DNA from: Halorubrum halophilum
GTDB lineage: Archaea > Halobacteriota > Halobacteria > Halobacteriales > Haloferacaceae
NCBI RefSeq assembly: GCF_000739595.1
Contig: NZ_BBJP01000022.1
Span: forward strand, 1-64,000
Direction: 5' to 3'
Length of the DNA stretch: 64,000 bases
The position numbers and the translations under genes are program-made. The stretch's first letter is position 1. Each line of letters starts with the position of its first letter. Shown piece after piece: positions 1-7,754 of this stretch. The notes below the pieces were generated by a model that ran no database searches, was not told the DNA's origin, and saw only the letters and a program-made list of their open reading frames with translations.

Positions 1-417
1 GTTCTGTAAGCACCTGCGTGAGTTTTGGTAGGTTCATCAGGTGCGTATCCGGACAGCGGATGAATCAGGTTCCTGATTCATCCGCTTCACTCAGGACTAC
101 GTATCAGCTGCTGGACTCCTGAGCCAGAGTGGACAACTAGCGACTGTCCTCAATGTCGTACGTGGTACAAGTATTGCACCCGCCTGCAATGATTTTGACA
201 TCGTTATCCAACGCATCACGAGCGGATATTAGCACACGATGGAATCGGGCTGCAATCTTGTGGTCGTCACTCTGGAGCCCACAAGGATCGTCTTTCATAT
301 GTGTGTCAACTGTTCTAATCGTTTCAACGTGTCTTGGTACGTTTCTCATTGGTTGTTCAGAATAATTCTCAATCGGATGTGGTTTCAACTCCTACAGGCC
401 TTCTGGGTCAAAATCAG
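1..417. other. Intergenic stretch with a strong inverted repeat
   Basis: No convincing gene is seen here; the short reading frames lack haloarchaeal codon bias and recognisable motifs. The notable structure is the perfect inverted repeat at 56-85. The gene at 418-957 reads leftwards into this space, so part of it is that gene's 3' region. Confidence 0.5.
56..85. repeat. Perfect 14-bp inverted repeat with 2-base spacer
   Basis: The arms GCGGATGAATCAGG (56-69) and CCTGATTCATCCGC (72-85) are exact reverse complements around TT. So long a perfect palindrome could be a cruciform or hairpin, an operator for a dimeric protein, or a recombination site. It lies about 330 bases beyond the stop of the gene at 418-957, which is far for a terminator of that gene. 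Confidence 0.7.
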
Positions 418-957
418 CTAGTCAGCGTCGTTTCGGATCCGTTTGAGTGGTGCTTTGCAGTCTCGGTCCCGCTCCCACTGCTCAGGACTTTTGAGCTTAT
501 CCAGTACATACGGTAACCCATCTTCAAGCTGTAGTGAGTGTGCTCCGCGGACATTCTCGTCCATATAGATCGTCGTTTGTGATGCTGAATCCCATGAGAC
601 GGGACCATCGAACGTAGCGAAGACGGTGAACGGTACCAGAAGTGTCTCATCTCCTCTATCTAATGCGATCTTGTGGTCTGCGCTGAACAGCTGTAAGTAG
701 TCCTCGACGCTATCTGCTTCGGCTGTATAGACCCTCACATCGATACAACTCGGCTGTTCGTACGTCCCAAGGTGACCAATAGTGATTGAGGAAACGTGAT
801 CGAATTCATCCATCGCTTGTTCGATTACCGTTTCTAATTCGACCTCAACCACGGTCTCGTCCAACAGCCTCTCTATCGTTTCTTCAACAGTCTGCTCGTC
901 TTCTCGTGCGCGCTTCCTGAGTCGCAGTTCAATCGGATTTGCTATAGTTCGCGCCAT
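418..957 (-). CDS. Hypothetical protein with possible RHH-like N-terminus
   Basis: A 179-residue protein I do not recognise. The first ~35 residues (MARTIANPIELRLRKRARED, then a run rich in Glu and hydrophobics) resemble the strand-helix-helix of small antitoxin-like DNA-binding proteins, but the body (residues 40-179) is an acidic alpha/beta domain with no motif I can name. The start at 957 is followed immediately upstream by AT-rich DNA, as expected for a leaderless or short-leader haloarchaeal gene. No toxin-like partner is adjacent: the next gene leftwards is absent from the window, and 350 bases of non-coding DNA separate it from the neighbour on the right. Function unknown. Confidence 0.6.
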   Translation of the reverse strand: MARTIANPIELRLRKRAREDEQTVEETIERLLDETVVEVELETVIEQAMDEFDHVSSITIGHLGTYEQPSCIDVRVYTAEADSVEDYLQLFSADHKIALDRGDETLLVPFTVFATFDGPVSWDSASQTTIYMDENVRGAHSLQLEDGLPYVLDKLKSPEQWERDRDCKAPLKRIRNDAD

Positions 958-1310
958 TGCAAATGGGAAAATTACCCACCTTAAAAAAAGGGTTAGCCAT
1001 ATAGCCAGTTAGCAGGGGCAAAAACTAGCAAATCGGGGCTCGTAACCCGGTCACAGCGCATTAATATTTAAAATAGGTATTCCTGTACATATAGAATACT
1101 AAATACGAGTCGGCGATTGAATCTGGATAGTTGAGCTTTTCACCGATTCAATCAGGCCGCTACTAATCAGTTTCAGGAGATTCTGGAATAGAAATTCTAT
1201 TAGTTGCTACTATCTGGTAGGAACAGTCGCACCCAGAATGTTTATAAATTGCTGTGGCTGGGTAGAGAACCTATCTGACTCGGCTGCTGACCGAGTAGTA
1301 GTTCACGCGG
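958..1310. other. AT-rich intergenic space with short inverted repeats
   Basis: No gene seen. The stretch contains 9-base inverted repeats GATTGAATC (about 1114) and GATTCAATC (about 1144), and the small hairpin AATAGAA-A-TTCTATT near 1187-1201. AT-rich runs around 980-1000 and 1060-1100 would suit the promoter of the leftward gene at 418-957. Confidence 0.4.
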
Positions 1311-2294
1311 TCACCCGCTCGTCGAGCGCGTGTGATAGCTGGATCCAGGTTCAAATTCAGTAAGTTCCTGAATCCGGGCTTCGAGTTCCCCGATTTCTTC
1401 TCGAAGTTCTGCGGCTTCCTCGCCATCTGTAGCCGCGAGTTGATCTTTGAGACCTTGTAGACGCGTCTCCTTGCGCTCGTCATCAACCTCTGCTTTCCGA
1501 ACGTACTCACGTTCTTCGATTTCGTACACGTCGGACTCGCTCAACTCCGTTACTTCCAGCGCATCATCGACTTTGCTGCGATCAACGCCCAGCACGCGGT
1601 CACGATCGATGCCAGCTGCTTCAAGCGTCTCCAGCACTTCTTCGTCGTCTTTCAGTGATCGATTCCGACGCGTCGTCCGCTGGACAGCACCGAACGGGCC
1701 AGTAACTGGGCGGTCGTGATGCAGCCGAGTCAACAGTATGTCTGCCACGTCTTTCCGAAGCGTATCCGCATTGCGCTGGACATCCGAGAGCAACGTGTAG
1801 AGGTTGACCAGCCCAGTCGTCTCTAACTCTTCAAGCACGTCCACGTCGTGACGTTCAAGCGCATCAACCAGCAATAGTGCGTCCGCATACACGTCTAAGT
1901 CAGGTTCTGTCCGGTCAACCGACTCTCTCGCCGCCTCTTTCTCAAGCAGTTGGCTCGTCGTTGGCCCCTCTGTTTCGACGATTATCTCTTGCTCTCCATC
2001 AATTTCGAACCGTGGATGGAGACTCAGTACCGCCGGATACGGATCGGCATCGGGTGGGAGCCGATCAAGCTCAAATCCATCTGGTTCGTCACTTATGCGA
2101 CGGTACAGCGTTTCGAACTGGTCGCGCTGAAGGGGTCGCTGGTCATCTTTCTCGTCGAACTCAACAATAACGCGCTGTTGCTGCACGTCAGTAATACGGA
2201 ATCGCTTGTGTGACAGCGGCGTAATGAGCGTCGCTCCCTCAGAAAGCTCATCCAGTTCTTCGAGAAGCGTGTTCCACGAAACGCTGAATGACAT
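1311..2294 (-). CDS. Coiled-coil protein of the XPB-Bax1 cluster, unknown function
   Basis: A protein of about 327 residues (341 if translation begins at 2336). I prefer the Met at 2294 because the residues before it look non-coding and the following MSFSVSWNTLLEEL begins an ordinary globular segment. The N-terminal ~60 residues are strand-rich (KRFRITDVQQQRVIVEF), the middle is helical, and the last ~65 residues form a strongly charged coiled coil. I recognise no catalytic motif. It is the last of four genes reading the same way (XPB, Bax1, zinc-ribbon protein, this one), with only 78 bases to its upstream neighbour, so it is probably co-transcribed and may be an accessory factor of that module. 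Confidence 0.6.
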   Translation of the reverse strand: MSFSVSWNTLLEELDELSEGATLITPLSHKRFRITDVQQQRVIVEFDEKDDQRPLQRDQFETLYRRISDEPDGFELDRLPPDADPYPAVLSLHPRFEIDGEQEIIVETEGPTTSQLLEKEAARESVDRTEPDLDVYADALLLVDALERHDVDVLEELETTGLVNLYTLLSDVQRNADTLRKDVADILLTRLHHDRPVTGPFGAVQRTTRRNRSLKDDEEVLETLEAAGIDRDRVLGVDRSKVDDALEVTELSESDVYEIEEREYVRKAEVDDERKETRLQGLKDQLAATDGEEAAELREEIGELEARIQELTEFEPGSSYHTRSTSG

Positions 2295-2372
2295 ATCAGA
2301 CCCAACGACCTGAAGTGGTAAAATCCTACAGGCCACAGCTATCCCCTACTGCACGAGTAATTGTTTGACAGA

Positions 2373-2522
2373 TTACTGCGGCTGAACTGGTTCTTTGCAC
2401 TTGGGACACTCAGCGTACACCCGTTCCTCATTATTAACGACGTACTCGATCAGAATTGCGTTACGAGGGACAGGTAGCTCACAGAAGGGGCACGCACCAA
2501 GACTGGATGGTGCTTGTGACAT
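2373..2522 (-). CDS. Small zinc-ribbon protein
   Basis: A 49-residue protein starting MSQAPSSLGACPFC; a start at 2558 would add 12 residues. Two CxxC knuckles (CPFC and CPKC), about 31 residues apart, make a classic zinc ribbon, with VVNNEERVYAECPKC forming the hairpin between them. Haloarchaea carry many such mini zinc-finger proteins, some acting in regulation or as adaptors. It lies between the Bax1 gene and the coiled-coil gene on the same strand, so a role with the helicase-nuclease pair is plausible but not shown. Confidence 0.6.
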   Translation of the reverse strand: MSQAPSSLGACPFCELPVPRNAILIEYVVNNEERVYAECPKCKEPVQPQ

Positions 2523-2634
2523 GGAAAGGGGGAACTTGGAGCGTGTGACAGGTTCCAAGTTCCATTCTATGATTCGTGTTCTGGGCTAAAATAGCTCACC
2601 CAACCAAAGTGAAAGTGGAACGGAGAGAAAAGAT

Positions 2635-3981
2635 TCAGTTAGTCCTGACCGGCGTACTTGCGTGTTCTTCGGCTAATTCCACCACATCATACACATGGAT
2701 TCCTGACTTGAACCAGAGTACTCTATCTTCGGTCCCAGAAAAGTCATCAGCAGAACACTCCAGGCGCTCCGAAACAGCAACCAAGAGATGGTCAAGATTG
2801 GCTTCCTGTATCTTCGCTAGCTTCTCATCCAAGTACTCCGGCGTCCAGAATCCCACAACTTCCAGGATAGCTCGCCTGCCATCGGGATGCTCAAGCGCGA
2901 AATCGGGGATCATCACTTCAGCACCCAAGTCTAGCACGTCATCTTCTCTCACTAACTCCCAGTCCGTGTTTGCTCGCGCCCATTTCTGCGCAAGCGTCTG
3001 CTCCAGATCACTATCGAAATCAGTCCGTGCGCTATAGTGCGAGGATAACCCTGCCGTGTGATCCAACTCAAACGGGACTGTCTCGTTCGTAGTGTCGTCG
3101 TGCAAGATCTCTGCAGTCATCTCCCACCGATCACATAACGGAAGTGCAGGTAGGAAGTTCGCCATCCGGATCCCATACTTCCGGGATTGGGTGAACAGAG
3201 ATGCTGGCCCGTCAAGTACCGCTTCGTACCCGTCTGCAGAATCCGTATCAGGGACGCGGTTCCCGCCCGTGTCGATCGGGTAGATGCGATGCATCAGCCC
3301 GAACAGCTTGACGTAGCTGAACACGGTACTGAAATGGTCCCATACCCGGATCCGCATCCGTGACGCATCGTACAGCACCGCCTGTGCCAGTGCAAGGTTA
3401 TATCGCGTCAACAGCCACTCAACGGTGATCGTATCCTCTGCGTAGACTTCCTCGCTATTCCCCGTCAACCGTGTCGTCGACACACTATCATCCGACGCCT
3501 CGTAACTATCCACGACTTGATCCCCGAAGCGAACGAGCCGCTTGTTATCTTCGAGATCCGCATACATCCCCCGATAACACTCTTCCAGGGAAATCCCGAG
3601 CTGGTCAGCTACCGTACTGTAGACTTCCAATTGTTGCGTATCCTCTCCAAGTGTCGGCTGCCGAACGATCGGATACGACTCGTTCGCTTTCTCAAACAGT
3701 CGCTGTCGAATCTCTTGTGGGTCGGCTGCTGCGACAGTCTCGAATTCACACTCGTCTTGGAGCAACTTCGCCAGCCCTTGAACGATCTTGTAGTCTGTAT
3801 CTGCGATCGTCAACTGGTCAATCGTCTCCTCTAACTCGCCTTTCGGCTCGCCCACGTGCTCCCTGAAAATCTGAATCAATTCGGCAGTCGTCTCACGATA
3901 GCGCTCGTCGTCGGGATCGATGAACAGCGGCTGAATAGTCCCATCGCGTGTGCGTGTGCGAGCAAGATCAGCTGTCAGCAC
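2635..3981 (-). CDS. bax1: Bax1-like nuclease (DUF790), partner of XPB
   Basis: This 448-residue protein matches the archaeal Bax1 (binds archaeal XPB, DUF790) family in length and ends. The N-terminus MLTADLARTRTRDG is the usual family start. The C-terminal half holds a PD-(D/E)XK-type core: IPDFALEHPDGRRAILEVVG followed by FWTPEYLDEKL. In characterised archaea Bax1 is a structure-specific nuclease that binds XPB and cuts bubble or fork DNA in a repair-like reaction. The gene overlaps the downstream end of the XPB gene by 14 bases, so the two are translationally coupled, which strongly supports the assignment. Its place in an island rather than the core genome is unusual. Confidence 0.85.
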   Translation of the reverse strand: MLTADLARTRTRDGTIQPLFIDPDDERYRETTAELIQIFREHVGEPKGELEETIDQLTIADTDYKIVQGLAKLLQDECEFETVAAADPQEIRQRLFEKANESYPIVRQPTLGEDTQQLEVYSTVADQLGISLEECYRGMYADLEDNKRLVRFGDQVVDSYEASDDSVSTTRLTGNSEEVYAEDTITVEWLLTRYNLALAQAVLYDASRMRIRVWDHFSTVFSYVKLFGLMHRIYPIDTGGNRVPDTDSADGYEAVLDGPASLFTQSRKYGIRMANFLPALPLCDRWEMTAEILHDDTTNETVPFELDHTAGLSSHYSARTDFDSDLEQTLAQKWARANTDWELVREDDVLDLGAEVMIPDFALEHPDGRRAILEVVGFWTPEYLDEKLAKIQEANLDHLLVAVSERLECSADDFSGTEDRVLWFKSGIHVYDVVELAEEHASTPVRTN

Positions 3982-5389
3982 TCCCAGTCACCCCCTGGCG
4001 GCGATGTGATGAGACGTACTGTTCTTTCGTGCCCTCGGTGATGATCTCGTAGAGACGGGCTGGTTGGCGGTCGTCGGTGGGCCGCAGGATTCGGCCAAGT
4101 CGCTGGGCATACTGCCGTTTCGACGCGCTACCTGAAAGGATAATCCCGACGTTCGCCGCCGGCACGTCAATCCCTTCGTCAAGTACCTGCGACGTGACAA
4201 GCATCGAGTATTCACCCGTTCGGAACCGCTTCAGAATCTCCGTTCGCTCTTCTGTTTCCGTTTGATGGGTAATACAGGGCACGATGAATTCCTGGGAAAT
4301 CTCGTACGCGAAGTTGTTGTTCGCGGTGAAGATTATCGTGCGGTCCTCATAGTGTCGCTTGAGTAGGTTATCGAGCGTATCCAGCTTCTTTTCGGCGGTC
4401 CGGGCGATCTCCTCGGCGCGTTGCTTGGCAATTAACGCCCGCCGTCCCTGCGGATCGTACGACGTGCGCTTCAAGAACTCCGCGTATCCGTCTTCTTTCC
4501 AAATGTCGAAGTTATGAGAATCGACGTAGTCGCGGTAGATCTGATATTCTTCGTCGTACTGTTTCCGTTCTTCGTCGGTGAGATCAACTTTGAGATGAAT
4601 CGTTTCGTACTCGCTGAGATACTCGCCAGCGAGTTCATCTACCTCTTCCTCATAGACGACGGGCCCGATCAGCTCTTCTAGCACCTCGTGTTGTCCATCG
4701 GATCGCTCGTACGTAGCGGTGAGTCCGAGGCGATACGGGGCGATGGTCATCTCGGGAATCTGTTGGTAGGTCGGCGCAGGCAAATGATGAACCTCATCGA
4801 CGACCAGCAGGCCGAATTGATCACCGTACTCGTTGATATACCGATACGCGGAATCGTACGTCGTGACGGTAATATCTGTCACGTTGTGGCTGCCGCCGCC
4901 GAGGACGCCGACCTCGTCAGGGAGTTGGTCGCCGAAAGCGTTCGTGAGCGTTGCGTGCCATTGGTTCATAAGATCAATCGTCGGCACGACAACAAGAGTG
5001 CTGACGCCAGCGTCAGCGATGGCTTGGACTGCAAGGAACGTTTTCCCGCTGCCGGTCGGAAGGATAACGCTCCCACGGTGATCGTGGTCAATCCATGCTG
5101 CGAGGGCGGCTTGTTGGTAGTCGCGGGGCTCGATTGCAACGGTAGGCGTTAGGTCCAGGTCAGTATAGACCCGCGCCGCATCTTCGAATGGTTCGATAGT
5201 CGCTGTCGATTCATGAAGCGTTGCTTGTCCCCCGCTGTCAGCCTGCGCCCATGATCGCAGGGCTCTGTAATGATGCGCTCGTGCTCGATATTTGTCGACG
5301 CGGTCGTCCCACTCTGCATAAGGGACTGACCCAGGTGCATCTTCCAAGAGCAACGTCCCGTCATCGAACACGATACGCATTCCGTACAT
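3968..5389 (-). CDS. xpb: XPB/Rad25-type superfamily 2 DNA helicase
   Basis: A 473-residue SF2 helicase. Visible motifs are Walker A PTGSGKT (residues 111-117), the DEVH Walker B box (198-201), LGLTATYERSDG as motif III region, and motif VI QRLGRILRP near residue 440. The N-terminal ~85 residues form the damage-recognition-like domain of archaeal XPB. It is a 3'-5' DNA translocase that unwinds or remodels DNA for its Bax1 partner, encoded directly downstream with a 14-base overlap. A Met three residues in (5380) is an alternative start. As haloarchaea normally carry a core XPB, this copy may be a second, mobile version, perhaps used in repair or defence of the element. Confidence 0.88.
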   Translation of the reverse strand: MYGMRIVFDDGTLLLEDAPGSVPYAEWDDRVDKYRARAHHYRALRSWAQADSGGQATLHESTATIEPFEDAARVYTDLDLTPTVAIEPRDYQQAALAAWIDHDHRGSVILPTGSGKTFLAVQAIADAGVSTLVVVPTIDLMNQWHATLTNAFGDQLPDEVGVLGGGSHNVTDITVTTYDSAYRYINEYGDQFGLLVVDEVHHLPAPTYQQIPEMTIAPYRLGLTATYERSDGQHEVLEELIGPVVYEEEVDELAGEYLSEYETIHLKVDLTDEERKQYDEEYQIYRDYVDSHNFDIWKEDGYAEFLKRTSYDPQGRRALIAKQRAEEIARTAEKKLDTLDNLLKRHYEDRTIIFTANNNFAYEISQEFIVPCITHQTETEERTEILKRFRTGEYSMLVTSQVLDEGIDVPAANVGIILSGSASKRQYAQRLGRILRPTDDRQPARLYEIITEGTKEQYVSSHRRQGVTGSADS

Positions 5390-5592
5390 AGCTTAAGATG
5401 GCCGCAGTACTTGTCCTTGCTGGACAGAAAGAGGTGCAACTTCCCCCCAACATTGCGGGTGAATGAAAGTGAAAGAAAATTAACCGAAATCAGGAAATTC
5501 GAGAATCATCACACTGGAGTACAACTCATGTTAGCTACTCTGCGTAGCTACACCTTCTATTGAACTACCTACCGCGCTTTAGCTGCCTATGA

Positions 5593-6624
5593 TTAGGCTT
5601 CATCACGATCAGAGGACCTATCAATGGCGTCGAGATCGTCCAGCGTGTGTCTGCTCATATCTCCCGATCTCTGGCCAAAATTCGTCTGTACGGTTAAGCA
5701 GCCCTCTGTTTTCTCGTATTCAATCCTCTCGCTCCGCGAGGCGACCTGTTCAAACTTGCTTCTTGCCGCCTTCTGTGTCGTGCCTTTACCCAGAACAGCA
5801 ACGGCATCTGCTGGTGTATATCGAATGTTTGATTTTGGTTTGCTGGTTGATTTCGCAGACTCGATAGCATCTTTCAAAATTATTTTAATCTCGTCATCTT
5901 CGTCTCGTAAGAACTGAAGCTTGTCCCGTGGATCCTGATCAGAACAATCAACCTTGTCGGTGGATATGAACAAACTTGGATTCTCGGGATGATATGTGTA
6001 GTCTAGCTCTGCAAGCACACGGGGGAGATATTCTTCTCGGGCATAATCTCCAGAATTAATACCACTTGCCTCTTCATCAACCGCTTGGTTGAAGTCCTCA
6101 AGCAGAAATTCGCCGGGAGTAACTGCTTCAATGATTGACTCAGTACGGCGTGTTTTCGCATCTTTATCAGATGTTTTAGCCTCAACGAAGGCTTCAATTC
6201 GATCCAACCGATCCGCTACTTTTGATTCAGTCTGGTTACCACACGCGTATGCCCACATAACTGATTCAACAATGTCGCGTGCGTAGGTCACATCCGCGGC
6301 GTTTTGTGCTTCCTTTTTTACCTTGTCGCGTATCTCTGCGTGTATCCGGTATCCGACCACTACAGTCTCTCCTGATCGGTTCGGAGATGATTTTTTATTT
6401 TCTCCTTGTCTCTCACCCAGAGAGCGTGCCAACTCGTGGGTCCGGTCTACCAGTTTAGATAGTTCTCCCTGCCCAATTACTACGCGTAATTCACGTTCCA
6501 ACTCTGTTCCGGCATACGGCTCTAAGGTTCCGAATTTTTCCAGTATCCTGTTCTCATAGCGCTGTTTTATTCGGGAGTCGATCCTGAGACTGAGTGAGTC
6601 ACGGGGTTGGGATGTTCCTGTCAT
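5593..6624 (-). CDS. Predicted DNA-binding protein, haloarchaeal, unknown role
   Basis: A 343-residue basic-acidic protein I cannot name. The N-terminus DSLSLRIDSRIKQRYENRI and a second segment ETVVVGYRIHAEIRDKVKKE each look like the strand plus helix of a ribbon-helix-helix fold, so it may bind DNA through two RHH-like units. Residues 260-330 (YTPADAVAVLGKGTTQKAAR) resemble a helix-turn-helix. It is divergent from the small RHH gene at 7314, and the 690-base space between them contains repeated motifs. This arrangement resembles plasmid replication or partition loci, but no initiator or ParA motif is seen, so the role stays open. Confidence 0.55.
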   Translation of the reverse strand: MTGTSQPRDSLSLRIDSRIKQRYENRILEKFGTLEPYAGTELERELRVVIGQGELSKLVDRTHELARSLGERQGENKKSSPNRSGETVVVGYRIHAEIRDKVKKEAQNAADVTYARDIVESVMWAYACGNQTESKVADRLDRIEAFVEAKTSDKDAKTRRTESIIEAVTPGEFLLEDFNQAVDEEASGINSGDYAREEYLPRVLAELDYTYHPENPSLFISTDKVDCSDQDPRDKLQFLRDEDDEIKIILKDAIESAKSTSKPKSNIRYTPADAVAVLGKGTTQKAARSKFEQVASRSERIEYEKTEGCLTVQTNFGQRSGDMSRHTLDDLDAIDRSSDRDEA

Positions 6625-7313
6625 AATTCTCGGACTGTAACCGAAGCGGTTGCACTTTTGGGTATATTATAACCAATACGATTACAGTATGTTGTTGTTG
6701 TTGAGGTTGACTTTGTCGCAGCTCTAGTCGTTTGGCTTCGGGGCCGCCGTCTAAAGCGTGTGTTAGCGACTCTAACGAGCGACTTCTCTGATAGGGCTGC
6801 GCCTTTCTGCTCTTGGTCGAACCGACACGGGGAAAATAAAAATTCTCTTCGTCCGTCTACTACCAGCTTCTGAAGCATTCGTGCCGACGCTTCCCTACGA
6901 CGTAACAGCGGTATCGTCAATTTCAGCTATTGGTTCTCATGGATCATAAAAATGGTTTGTAAAATGACTTTCCGACTTGGAACTGTTGGGAATCGGATCT
7001 ATCCGTGAGTGACTTTCCGACTTTATACAATAGTTCAGGAGAATTTGTGAGTATGCAGAGTATATGGAATACCAGACCTCTGGAAGGTGGTCTTCGACCT
7101 CGACCCCACGGGGTCACACGTGAATGTATGCAGTTGCCCCGATGTATGCACGATTTCACCAGCGAGGGTAGAGATGTGTGCATAGATCGAAGGATGTGTT
7201 TCCGTGATCGCGCTGCTGGCCAACCTGGAACTGCTGGCACTATTATAATCAATTGGCCTTCAGTCACCGTAGAACCACGGCGAAAACCCCACCGTATAGA
7301 CATCTGTATATAA
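6625..7313. promoter_or_regulatory. Divergent intergenic region with direct repeats
   Basis: This 690-base space separates two divergent DNA-binding candidates. It holds two copies of TGACTTTCCGACTT (6965-6978 and 7010-7023, 45 bases apart) and a run of short repeats of the form ATGTRTGCA near 7123-7131, 7142-7150 and 7174-7182, with a further TATGCA near 7052. The right end carries TATATAA just before the start at 7314, so that gene's promoter overlaps or closely precedes it. The repeats could be operators for the flanking proteins or iterons of a former origin. Confidence 0.45.
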
Positions 7314-7574
7314 ATGACTGACAGAACCACTCTCAGACTCAGCGATGAGCGGAAACGCAAGCTTGATCGCGCCAGCAAAATCGTCGCCGGTGGAGCGGAT
7401 GATGACCCGCCGATGAGCGATGTGATCGACGCAGCACTGACGCACCTCATCGAGAGTGAAGACAATCTTCAGAAGGTTCGTGACCAGTACCCGCCCCAGG
7501 AAATCAAGGATTGCTGTAACACATCCGTGATTGGGTTACGGTATCGGACGAGTATTGACTCGAAATGGCGATAG
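7314..7574 (+). CDS. Small RHH-type DNA-binding protein
   Basis: An 86-residue protein beginning MTDRTTLRLSDERKRKLDRA, the strand and first helix of a ribbon-helix-helix fold, followed by a second helix PPMSDVIDAALTHLIES. Haloarchaeal genomes have many relatives of this length (I think of the DUF7386 type, from memory only), usually ending in an LRYRT-like tail as here. Such proteins bind operators as dimers. It has no toxin-like partner. It faces away from the larger gene at 5593-6624, and both may use the repeats in the shared upstream space. Confidence 0.65.
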   Translation: MTDRTTLRLSDERKRKLDRASKIVAGGADDDPPMSDVIDAALTHLIESEDNLQKVRDQYPPQEIKDCCNTSVIGLRYRTSIDSKWR

Positions 7575-7754
7575 CTAGTACTTCAAATCCTTTGACTCTC
7601 GGTTCCTGACCGACTCAGGCGTCTCCTGATCATATGTTTGTACTTGACATTACAGTTATTCAAATCGCGCCATACGGCCACCCCACCGATCACGAAACCG
7701 GCGGCATGTCCGCCAATAATCTAGTATGGGTCGAAGTACGGCCCGGTCAAGGGA

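Noticed and set aside
6621-6920. A 99-codon leftward gene before the RHH-like gene
   Set aside because: Low-complexity and Arg/Thr-rich translation with no haloarchaeal acidity; more likely part of the upstream control region.
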